DNA of 56,927 nt from CAYYJM01 sp964471755 (GCA_964471755.1 CAYYJM010000006.1:1-56927); one strand, 5' to 3'; positions 37,298 through 46,029 are shown, numbered from the stretch's first letter. Notes: generated by a model from the letters alone, not told the origin. Program-made: numbers and translations.

Positions 37298-37921
37298 CTA
37301 CGCCGCCGCCACCTCCGCCGGCGTCTCGTTCAGCCGATGTGCGATCCACAATCCATCTCGGAACTCCAGGTCGGTGATCGAGCAGTTTCGGATCGATCCG
37401 AGCCGATCCCAGTCGGCCAGGGAGTATCCATCCAGAATGGTCAGTAGCAGCATCCGACTCATCATTCCGTGAGCAACGACGACCAGTTTTCGCCCGGCGA
37501 ACTCCTCGGCCAGAGCCTGCCAGGCCGGCAAGACGCGAGCCCGGACTGCGTCGATGGACTCGGCTCCCTCGGTCGTGTAACTCGTGTCGCCGGCCAGCCA
37601 GGCCTGCACGGTCTCCGGCCAGAGATGGATCTTGCCGACGCTCTTCGGCTGGCCCGACAGGACGCCCACGGCACGTTCGCGTAGAGCCGGTTCGATGCGC
37701 ACCGGCAGGGCGGTCGCGCGACTGATCGCCGCCGCTGTCTTGCGGGCCCGGAGCATGTTCGAGGACACGATGCCATCCGGCCTCTCGGGCACCAGGACGC
37801 GTGCCAGTGCCTCGGCCTGCCGCTCACCGCGCGGGCTCAGGTCCACGTCCGATTCGGAGCCGTGTAGAATCTCCGGCTGGGCCGTCTCGGCATGGCGGAT
37901 GAGCAGGATTCGCGCCGACAT
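37298..37921 (-). CDS. Histidine phosphatase family protein
   Basis: A 207-residue phosphoglycerate-mutase-like phosphatase with the phosphohistidine motif LLIRHAETAQ at residue 6 onward. LSPRGERQAEALARVL, VSSNMLRARKTA and the second catalytic His in VVVAHGMMSRMLLL follow. It hydrolyses a phosphate ester through a phospho-His intermediate. The substrate cannot be deduced; relatives act on alpha-ribazole phosphate or sugar phosphates. GGAGG lies upstream of ATG 37921, and a GTG three bases earlier is an equally possible start. No cobalamin genes are nearby. Confidence 0.9.
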   Translation of the reverse strand: MSARILLIRHAETAQPEILHGSESDVDLSPRGERQAEALARVLVPERPDGIVSSNMLRARKTAAAISRATALPVRIEPALRERAVGVLSGQPKSVGKIHLWPETVQAWLAGDTSYTTEGAESIDAVRARVLPAWQALAEEFAGRKLVVVAHGMMSRMLLLTILDGYSLADWDRLGSIRNCSITDLEFRDGLWIAHRLNETPAEVAAA

Positions 37922-38041
37922 CACATCGTCCTCCGCTTGGGTGGGCCCCGAACATTCTGCGCACCGGGCCGTTCCTGTCAAGCGGGACGTGGCCTGAGGG
38001 TGCATCCCATGGTTGCGGCCACCCTACAGTTTGGCGGTCAT

Positions 38042-38090
38042 CCGCGACGGAGTCACAGGCCACTTTTGCCGCGACGGAGTCGCGGGCCAC
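38042..38090. repeat. Two 22-bp direct repeats upstream of the FucI-like gene
   Basis: CCGCGACGGAGTCACAGGCC (38042 onward) and CCGCGACGGAGTCGCGGGCC (38069 onward) differ at 2 of 22 positions and are 27 bp apart. They lie between the divergent phosphatase and isomerase-like genes, about 60-100 bases before the latter's ATG. Operator or small repeat element; no known binding motif. Confidence 0.6.
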
Positions 38091-38143
38091 GTCGGGCAGT
38101 AGAATGACCGCCCGGGTTCCCTTTTCCCTGGCGGAGTCGGAGC

Positions 38144-39655
38144 ATGAAGAAGGTCGGCATTTTCTGGCCGGGCGATTATCGGCCGCGTCCCAATGAATGG
38201 GCCCTGCCCCAGGCCGAGGAGGCGACTGGTCAGTTGGAGCGCGCCCTCCGCAAGCTCGGCCGTGAGCCGTACCGCGTGCCCGGCTTTCTGACCCGGCCGC
38301 ACGAGGCCATCCAGAAACTCGGCCCGATCGACGACCCGCTCGTCGGCGTCTTCGTCCACTGGGCGTATGGTCCGCACACCTGCGACGGCGTCGTGGGCAA
38401 GGATGCGCCGCTGCTGCTGGCGAGCAACTTCTCCGGCACCTGGCCCGGCCTCGTGGCCCTGCTCAACACGTCGGCCTGTCTGGAGAGTATCGGCCGAAAG
38501 CACAGCCGGATCTGGACGCAGGCTCCCGACTGGTCTGCTGACGCCGACTTCATGGCCCGCCTCGATGAGTGGTGTTCGACCGGCCAGGTTCGTTATCGCA
38601 CCGACGAGTTGCACGCTGGCGGCCCGGTATCAGCGGAGGCCCAGAGCCGGGCCGAAAAGGTCGTCGCTGCCATCCGCAAGCGGCGCGTGCTGGCTCTGAT
38701 GCTTGGCGACACGTCGATGGGCATGATCAATGGCTACTTCGGGCCACGTCTGCTGGCGAAGCTCGGATTCGCCGAACACAAGGTCGATCAGGCCTGGCTG
38801 CCGGGCCGGATGAAGAACGTCGCCGAGGACCGCGTCGAGGCGGCGTTCCGCTTCGTGCGTGAGAAGGGCGTTACGTTCCACTGGCGTGAGAAGGACGCCG
38901 AGGACTTCACCGAGGAGGCGACCCGGACGCAACTCCGCATGTACCTGGCCGTTCTCGATCTGCTCGATGAGTTTCAGGCCGACTGTCTCGGCTGGCAGTA
39001 TCAGCTCGGCCTGATCCCCGTGCTACCGCCGAGCGACTTCTGCGAGGGCCTGCTCAACTCGGCGTGCCGGCCGGAATCGAACGGCGAGCCGATCATCACC
39101 AGCACGGAGGCCGACCAGGGGAACCTTCTGCCGATGGAGATCATGAAGCGGCTCCTGAAGGCGAAGGGGCTGCATCCGGCGGTGATGTTCCACGACGTTC
39201 GCTGGGGCGGCGAGCAGGAGGGCCGCTGGCTCTGGGTGCTGCTCAACTCCGGCAGTTGCGGCGCGTTCGCGTTCAATCACGATCCCGCAAGTCTGGCTGG
39301 CGTCCACAGTTACCGCCAGCCGGCTGGCTACTTCCCGATTCCCGGCGGCACCTTCGCCGGCGAGAGCCGACCCGGGCCGATGACGTGGTCGCGGGCCTAC
39401 ATCAAGAACGACGAGCCGTGGATGGACATCGGCACCGGCGAGGCAGTGACGCTGCCACCGGCGATCCGCGATGCCTGGTGGGAGGGGACGACACGGCAGT
39501 GGCCGTTCATGGCCGCCGACCTGCACTGCTCGATGGAGACGGTCATGGCCCACTACCTGAGCAATCACATCGCCGTGGCCTATGGCGACATCTTCGGCGA
39601 GTTGCTCGCGGCGAGCCAGGCCCTGGGTTTCCGGGTGCGAGTGATGCGTCAGTGA
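38144..39655 (+). CDS. L-fucose/L-arabinose isomerase-fold protein
   Basis: A 503-residue protein with the FucI/AraA layout: an N-terminal Rossmann-like part (KKVGIFWPGDYRP, VGVFVHWAYGPHTC), a middle part with RVLALMLGDTSMGMINGYFG and a C-terminal FucI-like part (LGWQYQLGLIPVLPPSDFCE, then STEADQGNLLPMEIMKRLL). DVRWGGEQEGRW and a late YGDIFGELLAAS follow. Family isomerases bind Mn through Glu, Asp and His; the STEAD and CHGD-like regions probably carry these, but I cannot assign each ligand. A GGAG about 10 nt upstream supports ATG 38144. It could isomerise or epimerise a sugar; the exact sugar is unknown. Confidence 0.8.
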   Translation: MKKVGIFWPGDYRPRPNEWALPQAEEATGQLERALRKLGREPYRVPGFLTRPHEAIQKLGPIDDPLVGVFVHWAYGPHTCDGVVGKDAPLLLASNFSGTWPGLVALLNTSACLESIGRKHSRIWTQAPDWSADADFMARLDEWCSTGQVRYRTDELHAGGPVSAEAQSRAEKVVAAIRKRRVLALMLGDTSMGMINGYFGPRLLAKLGFAEHKVDQAWLPGRMKNVAEDRVEAAFRFVREKGVTFHWREKDAEDFTEEATRTQLRMYLAVLDLLDEFQADCLGWQYQLGLIPVLPPSDFCEGLLNSACRPESNGEPIITSTEADQGNLLPMEIMKRLLKAKGLHPAVMFHDVRWGGEQEGRWLWVLLNSGSCGAFAFNHDPASLAGVHSYRQPAGYFPIPGGTFAGESRPGPMTWSRAYIKNDEPWMDIGTGEAVTLPPAIRDAWWEGTTRQWPFMAADLHCSMETVMAHYLSNHIAVAYGDIFGELLAASQALGFRVRVMRQ

Positions 39656-39757
39656 AGCCGAGAAAATCTTCTAGGCCGGAATGGCGAAATAGGGTATCAT
39701 GACCTGGGACCGAGCATTCCAGGTCTTTATCCATCGCTTTTATGAACTGAGGAAACC

Positions 39758-40627
39758 ATGGGTCCGATGCGGATGCGTTCGCGGAACGCCTTCACGTTGA
39801 TCGAACTGCTGGTCGTGATCGCCATCATCGCGATTCTGATCGGGCTACTGCTACCCGCCGTTCAGAAGGTCCGCGAGGCGGCGGCGCGAGCGCAGTGCCA
39901 GAACAACCTCAAGCAACTCGGCATCGCGTATCACAGTTTCCACGATGCTCGTAGCTACTTCCCGCCGTCGGGAGACAACGGGCCTGACACGACCAACTAC
40001 TGCTGCTCGGCGCAACCCGGCTACGTGGACAATCTGAACTGGACCTACCACATCTTGCCCTACATCGAGCAGGACACCATCCACCGCCTTGTGACGCCGG
40101 GTAGCACCGCGAACTGGGGATCCCTGAACAAGCACGTCGTCAAGACGTTCATCTGCCCGACCCGGCGGACGCCGCGCCTGTACAAGGACCGGGCAGTGAG
40201 CGATTACGCCTCCAGCCGCGGAACGGGAGACAACGGCGTCTCCAGTCGCGTCAACCGTGGCCAGATTGTCACGATGCCGCAGATCAAGGACGGCACCTCG
40301 AACACGCTCATGCTCGGCGAAACGCGGGTTCACCTGGCCTTCATCGAATCGGGCGGCTGCTGTGGCGACAACGAGACCATGTACAACAACGGCTGGGCCG
40401 ACGACGTCGTCCGACACGGCAACGTTCCTCCCGCCGAGGACATTTTCGATGGCACGGTTCCGTCGGGCGCACCGGACGGGTACTTCGGCTCGTCCCATTC
40501 GGGCGGTCTGAACATCTGCCTGGCCGATGGCTCCATCCGCTTCATGCGCTTCAGCGTGAACCCGACGACATTCCAGCGGCTGAACCAGCGCAATGACGGT
40601 CAGGTCGTGGATCTGAACGGTCTGTGA
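39758..40627 (+). CDS. DUF1559 protein with type IV prepilin-like N-terminus
   Basis: A 289-residue member of the DUF1559 family, hugely expanded in planctomycetes. The N-terminus RNAFTLIELLVVIAIIAILI has the prepilin cleavage and methylation motif, then QKVREAAARAQCQNNLKQLG as expected. The C-terminal half has the family sequence DGTSNTLMLGE and the terminal block SSHSGGLNICLADGSIRFM with the H-x9-DG motif. Cleaved by a prepilin peptidase, it would be a pseudopilin-like surface protein. The next gene is a small lipoprotein that commonly follows DUF1559 genes, spaced 39 nt. ATG 39758 has a weak ribosome site (TGAGGAAACC). Confidence 0.96.
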   Translation: MGPMRMRSRNAFTLIELLVVIAIIAILIGLLLPAVQKVREAAARAQCQNNLKQLGIAYHSFHDARSYFPPSGDNGPDTTNYCCSAQPGYVDNLNWTYHILPYIEQDTIHRLVTPGSTANWGSLNKHVVKTFICPTRRTPRLYKDRAVSDYASSRGTGDNGVSSRVNRGQIVTMPQIKDGTSNTLMLGETRVHLAFIESGGCCGDNETMYNNGWADDVVRHGNVPPAEDIFDGTVPSGAPDGYFGSSHSGGLNICLADGSIRFMRFSVNPTTFQRLNQRNDGQVVDLNGL

Positions 40628-40666
40628 TCCGAGGCCCCTCGGCCCATCATTTCTGGAGGGGTGAAG

Positions 40667-41125
40667 ATGGCGATGCCAGCGCGTTCGTGGGCATGCGGAT
40701 TGCTCGTCGTCGGGATGCTGGTCGTCGTCGGATGTGGCGGTGCGACCGGCCGGCCGGTGGGCAAGGTGACCTGGAAGGGAAGCCCGGTCGCCCAGGCCGA
40801 ATTGCGGGTCGTTCCGGCCAGTGATCCGGATCGGGCCGTCTTCGGCGTCAGCGGCCCCGATGGAGCGTACCATCTCGATTTTGGCCGACTGGGCGGCGTT
40901 CCGGCGGGGGCCTGCAAGGTCACCATCACCCGCTACACCCTGCCCAATGGGAAGGCTCTTCCCGAAGGCGAACAGGGGGCGGCTCTTCGTGGCGATGCGG
41001 ACAAGGTCGTCCGCCATTTCTACGAGTTCGACCGGGACGTTCCGGCGGGTGGAACCACGATCAACTTCGAGTTGAGCGAGGGGCGGCCGATCGGAAAGGA
41101 AGGGCCGCCGGTTCGCAGTCCTTGA
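40667..41125 (+). CDS. Small lipoprotein with carboxypeptidase-regulatory-like fold
   Basis: A 152-residue protein with a lipoprotein signal (LLVVGMLVVVGCGGATG; lipobox Cys at about residue 23). The body looks like the beta-sandwich of planctomycete carboxypeptidase-regulatory-like lipoproteins: RPVGKVTWKGSPVAQAELRV, then SGPDGAYHLDF and VPAGACKVTITR. ATG 40667 is chosen because GGAGGG lies 7 nt upstream; GTG 40661 is an alternative. These lipoproteins regularly follow DUF1559 genes and may anchor or assemble the pilin-like protein; that role is inferred from context. Confidence 0.85.
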   Translation: MAMPARSWACGLLVVGMLVVVGCGGATGRPVGKVTWKGSPVAQAELRVVPASDPDRAVFGVSGPDGAYHLDFGRLGGVPAGACKVTITRYTLPNGKALPEGEQGAALRGDADKVVRHFYEFDRDVPAGGTTINFELSEGRPIGKEGPPVRSP

Positions 41126-41229
41126 CCATGCCGAGAGTGAGTCACCGTGCAAGCTCGGCAGTGAACCTGATCCAGCGTCATCGTGTCGTTCTGGCGAGTT
41201 CGATCATCATTCCCGCAAAGGAGGGGCCC

Positions 41230-41274
41230 ATGCTGATTGTCAACCTTCACTGCGGGAGCCTGCGGGCGGCTTGA
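41230..41274 (+). CDS. Possible 14-residue leader or micro-ORF
   Basis: A perfectly placed AAAGGAGGGG precedes ATG 41230, which opens a frame of only 14 codons (MLIVNLHCGSLRAA). It lies about 70 nt before the RbfA start. It may be a leader peptide coupling translation to the downstream gene, or the remnant of a frame-shifted gene. I know no homologue. Confidence 0.3.
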   Translation: MLIVNLHCGSLRAA

Positions 41275-41346
41275 GCCGACCTGGCAGACTTCCCCGCGAA
41301 CTGTCGGCCTCGATTACCTACCCGACACGTGGGGATACTTCTACCG

Positions 41347-41673
41347 ATGTTTCGCGATCAACGACCGTCGCGCAAGACGCTGCAATTGTGCAGCCAGGTG
41401 GCCGAGACCCTCAGCATGGTCCTGGCCGAGATGCCCGACGATGTGCTGCGTGATTTGATGGTCGAGGAAGTCCTGCCGGCTCCGGACGCCTCGCAATTGC
41501 TGGTGGTGCTGCGACCGGCTCCGTCGGCCGTTCTATTCGATCCGATCCGGGCTCTGGAAGTGCTTCAGGCCACGGCTCAGGACATTCGCATGGAGGTCGC
41601 CAGCGCCATCCATCGCCGGCGTGTGCCGACCCTGCTGTACCGTGTCCTCGATCCGGGCAGCGCCCGGGAGTAG
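41347..41673 (+). CDS. rbfA: Ribosome-binding factor A (divergent)
   Basis: A 108-residue protein with the RbfA layout. An N-terminal helix follows an Arg-rich start (MFRDQRPSRKTLQLCSQVAE), then the first strand with VEEVLPAPDASQLLVVLRP. The last helix and strand read LQATAQDIRMEVASAIHRRRVPTLLYRVLD, the terminal region in which RbfA proteins have iR..la..l..R..P.l.F..D. RbfA is a KH-type factor that matures the 16S rRNA 5' end in 30S subunits. ATG 41347 matches the family N-terminus. The start codon has only a weak ribosome site (GGGGA 11 nt upstream). The usual nusA-infB neighbours are absent. Confidence 0.75.
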   Translation: MFRDQRPSRKTLQLCSQVAETLSMVLAEMPDDVLRDLMVEEVLPAPDASQLLVVLRPAPSAVLFDPIRALEVLQATAQDIRMEVASAIHRRRVPTLLYRVLDPGSARE

Positions 41674-41679
41674 TGACAG

Positions 41680-41853
41680 GCGAGCCCGTCCTGGCAAGCC
41701 CGTCCTGGCGAGTTCGTCTTGGCGAGTTCGTCTTGGCGAGCCCCCCACGAAAGTGGGGGGAGTTTCCGCCCTGCAAACTCCCCCCACTTTCGTGGGGGGC
41801 TCGCCTGACGCCGTCTTCACGGCGGGAACTCCCCCCACTTTCGTGGGGGGCTC
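41680..41853. repeat. 14-bp tandem repeats followed by three copies of a palindromic arm
   Basis: Four 14-bp units (GCGAGCCCGTCCTG and variants) run from 41680 to 41735. Then a 30-bp arm (41736-41765, GCGAGCCCCCCACGAAAGTG onward) has a perfect inverted copy at 41775-41804, and a third copy of the same right-hand sequence lies at 41827-41853. The first arm begins with the same GCGAG as the tandem units. It lies between rbfA and queF and could act as a terminator of the first and an insulator for the second. Confidence 0.92.
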
Positions 41854-41888
41854 ACCTTTCACCGGGGCTCGTCTCGCCAGGAGTTTGC

Positions 41889-41894
41889 TATAAT
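41889..41894 (+). promoter_or_regulatory. Extended -10 promoter of queF
   Basis: TGC followed by TATAAT (41886-41894) is a perfect extended -10 for the housekeeping sigma factor. A start about 41901 would leave a leader of about 32 nt before GTG 41933, and the -35 region is poor, as extended -10 promoters permit. Confidence 0.65.
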
Positions 41895-41932
41895 GACGCG
41901 GAGTATCCGTTGTCTTTCTCGGGAATCCTGCC

Positions 41933-42298
41933 GTGCCTCCGAACGATCCGCCACGCTCTGACCAGCTCGAAACGTTTCCGAACCAGTATCCGGATCGGGA
42001 ATACACCGTGGAGATCGTCTGCCCGGAGTTCACCAGTCTCTGCCCGAAGACGGGGCAGCCGGACTTCGGCACGATCACCATAACCTACGTGCCCGGTCCG
42101 CTCGTCGTCGAGTTGAAGTCACTGAAGCTCTACCTCCAGAACTATCGGAACCTGGGCATCTTCTACGAGGTCCTCGTCAACCGGATGCTCGACGATTTTG
42201 TCCAGGCGAGTCAACCGCGACGCTGCACCGTCGTCGCCTCGATGACGCCGCGCGGCGGCATCCATTCGGTGTTGACCGCGACCTATACCCGGTCGTGA
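41933..42298 (+). CDS. queF: NADPH-dependent 7-cyano-7-deazaguanine reductase
   Basis: A 121-residue single-domain QueF of the short (YkvM-like) type. It reduces preQ0 to preQ1 in queuosine synthesis. The catalytic Cys37 and Asp44 are in FTSLCPKTGQPDFG. The QueF motif is ELKSLKLYL, followed by NYRNLGIFYEVLVNRMLDDF and CTVVASMTPRGGI. The start is GTG 41933, which gives the normal N-terminus (MPPNDPPRSDQLETFPNQY). A strong extended -10 lies 39-44 nt upstream. No other queuosine genes are in the window. Confidence 0.93.
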   Translation: MPPNDPPRSDQLETFPNQYPDREYTVEIVCPEFTSLCPKTGQPDFGTITITYVPGPLVVELKSLKLYLQNYRNLGIFYEVLVNRMLDDFVQASQPRRCTVVASMTPRGGIHSVLTATYTRS

Positions 42299-42389
42299 TT
42301 TCCCTTTCCCGCGACACGGGGCTCCGGTAGAGTAGAGCGACCGGGTCGAGGGTTGGAATCCAGCCAGCACGCCAGGAGCGAGGGCCAAC

Positions 42390-44222
42390 ATGCACACCGC
42401 GACCGTCGCCTGTCCGGGTTGCACGGGAACGATGCCGCTAACGGCATGGACGCCCGGCCGTCAACTCCGCTGTCCGCGCTGCAAGGTCACCTTCCAACTG
42501 GGCCTCAAACCCGGCGTCGCGGAGTGCGTTGGAGACACATCGACCCTGGTTCCTGCTCCGGTTCGGACGCCAACTCCGACTCCGGTGCCCGTCCCGACGC
42601 CCGCGCAGACTGCCGCACCCGTGCCGGTCGCTCGACTCCTTCCGACACCAACGGCTTCGCCTGCCGCACCGACTCCATCGCCAGCCCGGCCGCAAGACGG
42701 GAATCGCCGTCTGGGCCTGATCGTGGCGGCTCTGGGTGGTCTCTTTCTGTTCGTGGGAGGAACCGTCGGCCTGGCCGTTCTGGTGGCCCGGATGGAATCG
42801 AAATCGCCACAGGGGAACAACGGGCCAGCCATCGCTCAGGATAGTGGTGGGCCGACCACCCCGACGAACTCGACACCGGGCAATCCCGTTCCGAATTCTC
42901 AGCCAGTCCAGCCTCCGGTGGTGGCAGTGGCGAACCCGCCGATGCCGCCGCAGCGGCGGTTGCCGCCCGAGTTGCAAGCTCGGGTCGATGCCGCCATCGA
43001 CAAGGGGGTGGCGTTCCTCCAGAAGACCATTCGTCCGAACGGAGCGCTGACCGTTCGGGTTGGCGGCCACCCTGAGGGCCTGTTGTTCCTGGTCGGGCTG
43101 ACGTTGCTGGAATGTGGCGTCCCAGCCGACGACGAGCGGATGGTGAAGGTCACTGAACGAGTACGCGCGTATGCGAAGTCCCCGCAGGCGGTGCAGACCT
43201 ACGATATCGCTCTGGCCTTGCTCTACCTCGACAAGCTCGCCGACCCTCAGGATCGGCCTTTGCTCCAGTCCCTTGGGTTGCGCCTGCTGGCCGGTCAACT
43301 CCGTGGTGGCGGCTGGACGTACACCTGCCATCGTCTCTCCTCCGAGGCAGAGAAGCAGTTGCTGATCCTGCTGGAACGCACCCGACCGGAGAAGGCCGGC
43401 GAACTGATGATCCGAGATTCCGGCGGCGGTCTGCTCGAACTTGGCGGCAAGCTGGTCCGCGAGGAAGACCTGGTGGCAGGTTCGATCAAGGATATGGACA
43501 CGGCATATCAGAAACTCCAGGGCATCCAGGACGATCTGAAACGGTTCCCGGAACTGGGACGGGTGGCGAGCCTGCAAGGGCCTCAGGGCCAGGGTGGAGA
43601 CCCTCGGCGTGGCCGGCGAGGATTACCCTGGGCCATCGACCATCAGGGCGATAATTCCAACACCCAGTTCGCCTCTCTGGGAATGTGGGTCGCGAGCCGG
43701 CACGGCATTCCCTGCGAGCGCGCCCTGGCCCTGCTCTCGGCCCGGTTCCGCACCTCACAGGCTGCAACCGGCGGCTGGGGCTATCAGGTCGGAAGCGCCC
43801 CGACGCCGGCGATGACCTCCGCCGGCTTGCTCGCCCTGGCCATCGGTCACGGTGTGCGTCTGGAAGACGCCAACGAGAGGCGCGAGGATCCTCAGATCCA
43901 GCGCGGCCTGAAGGCCCTGGCCGAATATCTGGGATCGACCCAGAATGGAACCGAGGGGCTCTATTTCATGTGGTCCCTCGAACGAGTCGGCGTCCTCTTC
44001 AATCTTGAGAAAGTGGAAGACGTTGACTGGTATCTTTGGGGAGCCGAGAAGCTGGTGCCGGCACAGGGTGGCGACGGTTCCTGGATGCTGAATCACTATC
44101 CCGGCAGCAATCCCCTGGCCGATACGTCCTTCGCCTTGCTCTTCCTGCGGAAGTCCAACTTCGTCCGCGACCTGTCCAACAAGCTGGAGCAGGTTCTCGA
44201 CATCAAAGGTTCTCGGCGCTAG
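42390..44222 (+). CDS. Membrane protein with zinc ribbon and prenyltransferase/squalene-oxidase-like toroid
   Basis: A 610-residue protein. The N-terminus holds a zinc ribbon (CPGC at about 9-12, then CPRC at about 28-31). A Pro/Thr-rich linker and a membrane helix follow (LGLIVAALGGLFLFVGGTVG, about 107-130). A second Pro-rich linker leads to a C-terminal alpha/alpha-toroid of about 410 residues with repeats such as DKGVAFLQKTIRPNG, GGWGYQVGS, QRGLKALAEYLGS and GDGSWMLNHYPGSNP. Such toroids are common in planctomycetes and are not proven enzymes. No DxDD motif is seen, so cyclase activity is unlikely. The following TPR-like gene begins 11 nt after its stop. Confidence 0.82.
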   Translation: MHTATVACPGCTGTMPLTAWTPGRQLRCPRCKVTFQLGLKPGVAECVGDTSTLVPAPVRTPTPTPVPVPTPAQTAAPVPVARLLPTPTASPAAPTPSPARPQDGNRRLGLIVAALGGLFLFVGGTVGLAVLVARMESKSPQGNNGPAIAQDSGGPTTPTNSTPGNPVPNSQPVQPPVVAVANPPMPPQRRLPPELQARVDAAIDKGVAFLQKTIRPNGALTVRVGGHPEGLLFLVGLTLLECGVPADDERMVKVTERVRAYAKSPQAVQTYDIALALLYLDKLADPQDRPLLQSLGLRLLAGQLRGGGWTYTCHRLSSEAEKQLLILLERTRPEKAGELMIRDSGGGLLELGGKLVREEDLVAGSIKDMDTAYQKLQGIQDDLKRFPELGRVASLQGPQGQGGDPRRGRRGLPWAIDHQGDNSNTQFASLGMWVASRHGIPCERALALLSARFRTSQAATGGWGYQVGSAPTPAMTSAGLLALAIGHGVRLEDANERREDPQIQRGLKALAEYLGSTQNGTEGLYFMWSLERVGVLFNLEKVEDVDWYLWGAEKLVPAQGGDGSWMLNHYPGSNPLADTSFALLFLRKSNFVRDLSNKLEQVLDIKGSRR

Positions 44223-44233
44223 GAAAGCACTCC

Positions 44234-45505
44234 ATGATGGGCGGCTGGCGATGCGTTCTGATTCTCGTCCTCGGCCTGCTGGGGACGGCGACCCCGGTTC
44301 GCGCCGGGATCTACTTCACCGACGAGCCCGCCGGCCTGCCCTTGCCGACCAATTTTCGTGAGGTCACCTTCCGCCTGCTCGACCTGCGATCGATCCCGGC
44401 CGACAAGGTCCAGGAGCAGACGCCGATCCGCGCGCACTATCAGGACCTGCTCAAGCGCTTGCAGGAGAAGGAGAAGCAGGGATTGCTGCTCTTCGCCGAC
44501 CGGATCAATCTGGGGGCCTGCTACCTGCGGATGAGCCTTCCGGGCCGACCGCATTACTGGGAGGCCCGGCGGGTCCTGGAAGAGGCCGAGCGACTGGCCG
44601 ATCCGAACCATCCCCACCGCTTCCTGATGCTGGCGAACCTGGCCGTCACCTACCACGGCCTGGCGGAAACGGAGGCCCAGCCGCGCTACTTCGATCAGGC
44701 CATCGCCTACCAGCGGCAGGCCCTGCGCGCGTGGCCGGAACTCCATCCCGGCTGGAACACCTGGCAGAATCAGAGTCTGCGTCGAGCCGAGGTCTACTAT
44801 CAGCGTCTGCTCGAGTGCCGACGGACGGAGATCCACAAGCAGCCGGACCCGGTTCGCTTCAAGTGGCAGCAGGTGGACGACCTCTTCGGCGGCGTTACGT
44901 TTACCGGGCCGGGCGGCGAGTACCAGGCCGGCCGGATCGCTCCTGAGATGTGGGACCGGTTGCCCATCGATGCTCCCAACCTGGCGCTGCAACTCCTCTT
45001 CTGGTTCCCCTACGACGACCGCCTTTACTGGCTGTACGGCGAGGTACTCAACGCCCACAACCAGGTGGTCCCGGCGGCGTCGATCTTCAACGATCTGGTC
45101 CAGAAGCGCAACCACGCCTCCATCCGCGAGTTGAAGGAACATCGCTGGATTCTCGAGGAAGCCGCCACCGCTCAGTTGCGATTGCAGGAGCAGTTGACGC
45201 TGAACCCGCTGCTGGCCCTGCAGGTCCTCGTCGTGGCCGCACCGCGCGGGGGGACGCTGGGTCTGGGAGTGGCCGGGGCGGCGCTCGAGGCCGTCTGGCC
45301 GGTCATCGGGGCGCTGCATACGCCGACGCCGGAACCGGAGCCGGTCCCGGAACCGCCCGACGTCCGCAGGCCCATCGACTGGCAACCGCTATTTGTCGGC
45401 TTCGGTGCCGGGACGCTGTTCGGGGTGCTGTTCCTGCTGCAAATCCGCCAGTGGCGTCGGCGGCAGGGCGACAGCATACGCGAACGCCGTCTGCAAGAAA
45501 GCTGA
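44234..45505 (+). CDS. Exported TPR-like protein with C-terminal membrane anchor
   Basis: A 423-residue protein with a signal peptide (VLILVLGLLGTATPVRAG). The helical, TPR-like central part (HYWEARRVLEEAERLADPNH, FLMLANLAVTYHGLAETEAQ, YYQRLLECRRTEI) is followed by a Pro/Glu hinge (TPTPEPEPVPEPP) and a terminal membrane helix (LFVGFGAGTLFGVLFLLQIR), then a basic tail. AGGAAA lies upstream of ATG 44234. The gene is closely spaced to both neighbours (11 nt upstream, 20 nt downstream), implying an operon with the toroid protein and the protease/RimK genes. Function unknown. Confidence 0.8.
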   Translation: MMGGWRCVLILVLGLLGTATPVRAGIYFTDEPAGLPLPTNFREVTFRLLDLRSIPADKVQEQTPIRAHYQDLLKRLQEKEKQGLLLFADRINLGACYLRMSLPGRPHYWEARRVLEEAERLADPNHPHRFLMLANLAVTYHGLAETEAQPRYFDQAIAYQRQALRAWPELHPGWNTWQNQSLRRAEVYYQRLLECRRTEIHKQPDPVRFKWQQVDDLFGGVTFTGPGGEYQAGRIAPEMWDRLPIDAPNLALQLLFWFPYDDRLYWLYGEVLNAHNQVVPAASIFNDLVQKRNHASIRELKEHRWILEEAATAQLRLQEQLTLNPLLALQVLVVAAPRGGTLGLGVAGAALEAVWPVIGALHTPTPEPEPVPEPPDVRRPIDWQPLFVGFGAGTLFGVLFLLQIRQWRRRQGDSIRERRLQES

Positions 45506-45525
45506 GCGAGCCAGGAGGTGCCGCC

Positions 45526-46029
45526 GTGGCCGGACAGAACGAATCGCCCGAGCCGCTGCCACTGCTGGGGTGGAAAGAGCGGATCGACTTTCCCGAGTGG
45601 GGCCTGGCACGCTTGCGTGCCAAGATCGACACCGGGGCGCGAACCTCGGCCCTGCATGCGGCACGCTACGAGCTATCCGGGTCGTCGAACGGCGCGGCTT
45701 CCGTCCGTGTCTGGCTCAACCTCGACCCGCGCCGACCGGATCCGCTGGAACTCGTGTTGCCGGTTGTGCGAATGGCCACGGTGCGCAGTTCCACCGGCCT
45801 GCGCGAGTGCCGACCGGTCGTCTCGGCTCTCGTTCGGCTGGGCATCGTGGAGATCCGGATCGAACTGACGCTGACCAACCGGGAGCGGATGCGTTACCGG
45901 ATCATACTCGGCCGACTGGCACTGGCCGGCCGCTTCTGGATCGATCCCGGTCGAACCTATCGGCTGCCGCGACCGCGCCGGAAGCGTTCTCGACCCGGGC
46001 AAACGGGAGGCCCCCCATGCGGATCGTGA
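45526..46029 (+). CDS. RimK-associated retropepsin-like aspartic protease (PF05618 type)
   Basis: A 167-residue protein of the family once called ATP-dependent zinc protease. The active motif is KIDTGARTSALHA (Asp-Thr-Gly, as in retropepsins), preceded by LGWKERIDFPEWGL. The later blocks VRMATVRSSTGLRECRPVV and YRIILGRLAL match the family core. GTG 45526 is certain because AGGAGGTG lies 5 nt upstream. The gene overlaps the RimK-type ligase gene by 13 nt. In many bacteria these proteins occur beside RimK, and they may trim or oppose its glutamate additions; that link is from context. Confidence 0.88.
   Translation: MAGQNESPEPLPLLGWKERIDFPEWGLARLRAKIDTGARTSALHAARYELSGSSNGAASVRVWLNLDPRRPDPLELVLPVVRMATVRSSTGLRECRPVVSALVRLGIVEIRIELTLTNRERMRYRIILGRLALAGRFWIDPGRTYRLPRPRRKRSRPGQTGGPPCGS

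Noticed and set aside
38024..38614. Minus-strand frame of 196 codons opposite the FucI-like gene
   Set aside because: The plus strand has a clear FucI-like protein with a good start; the minus translation has no recognisable motif.
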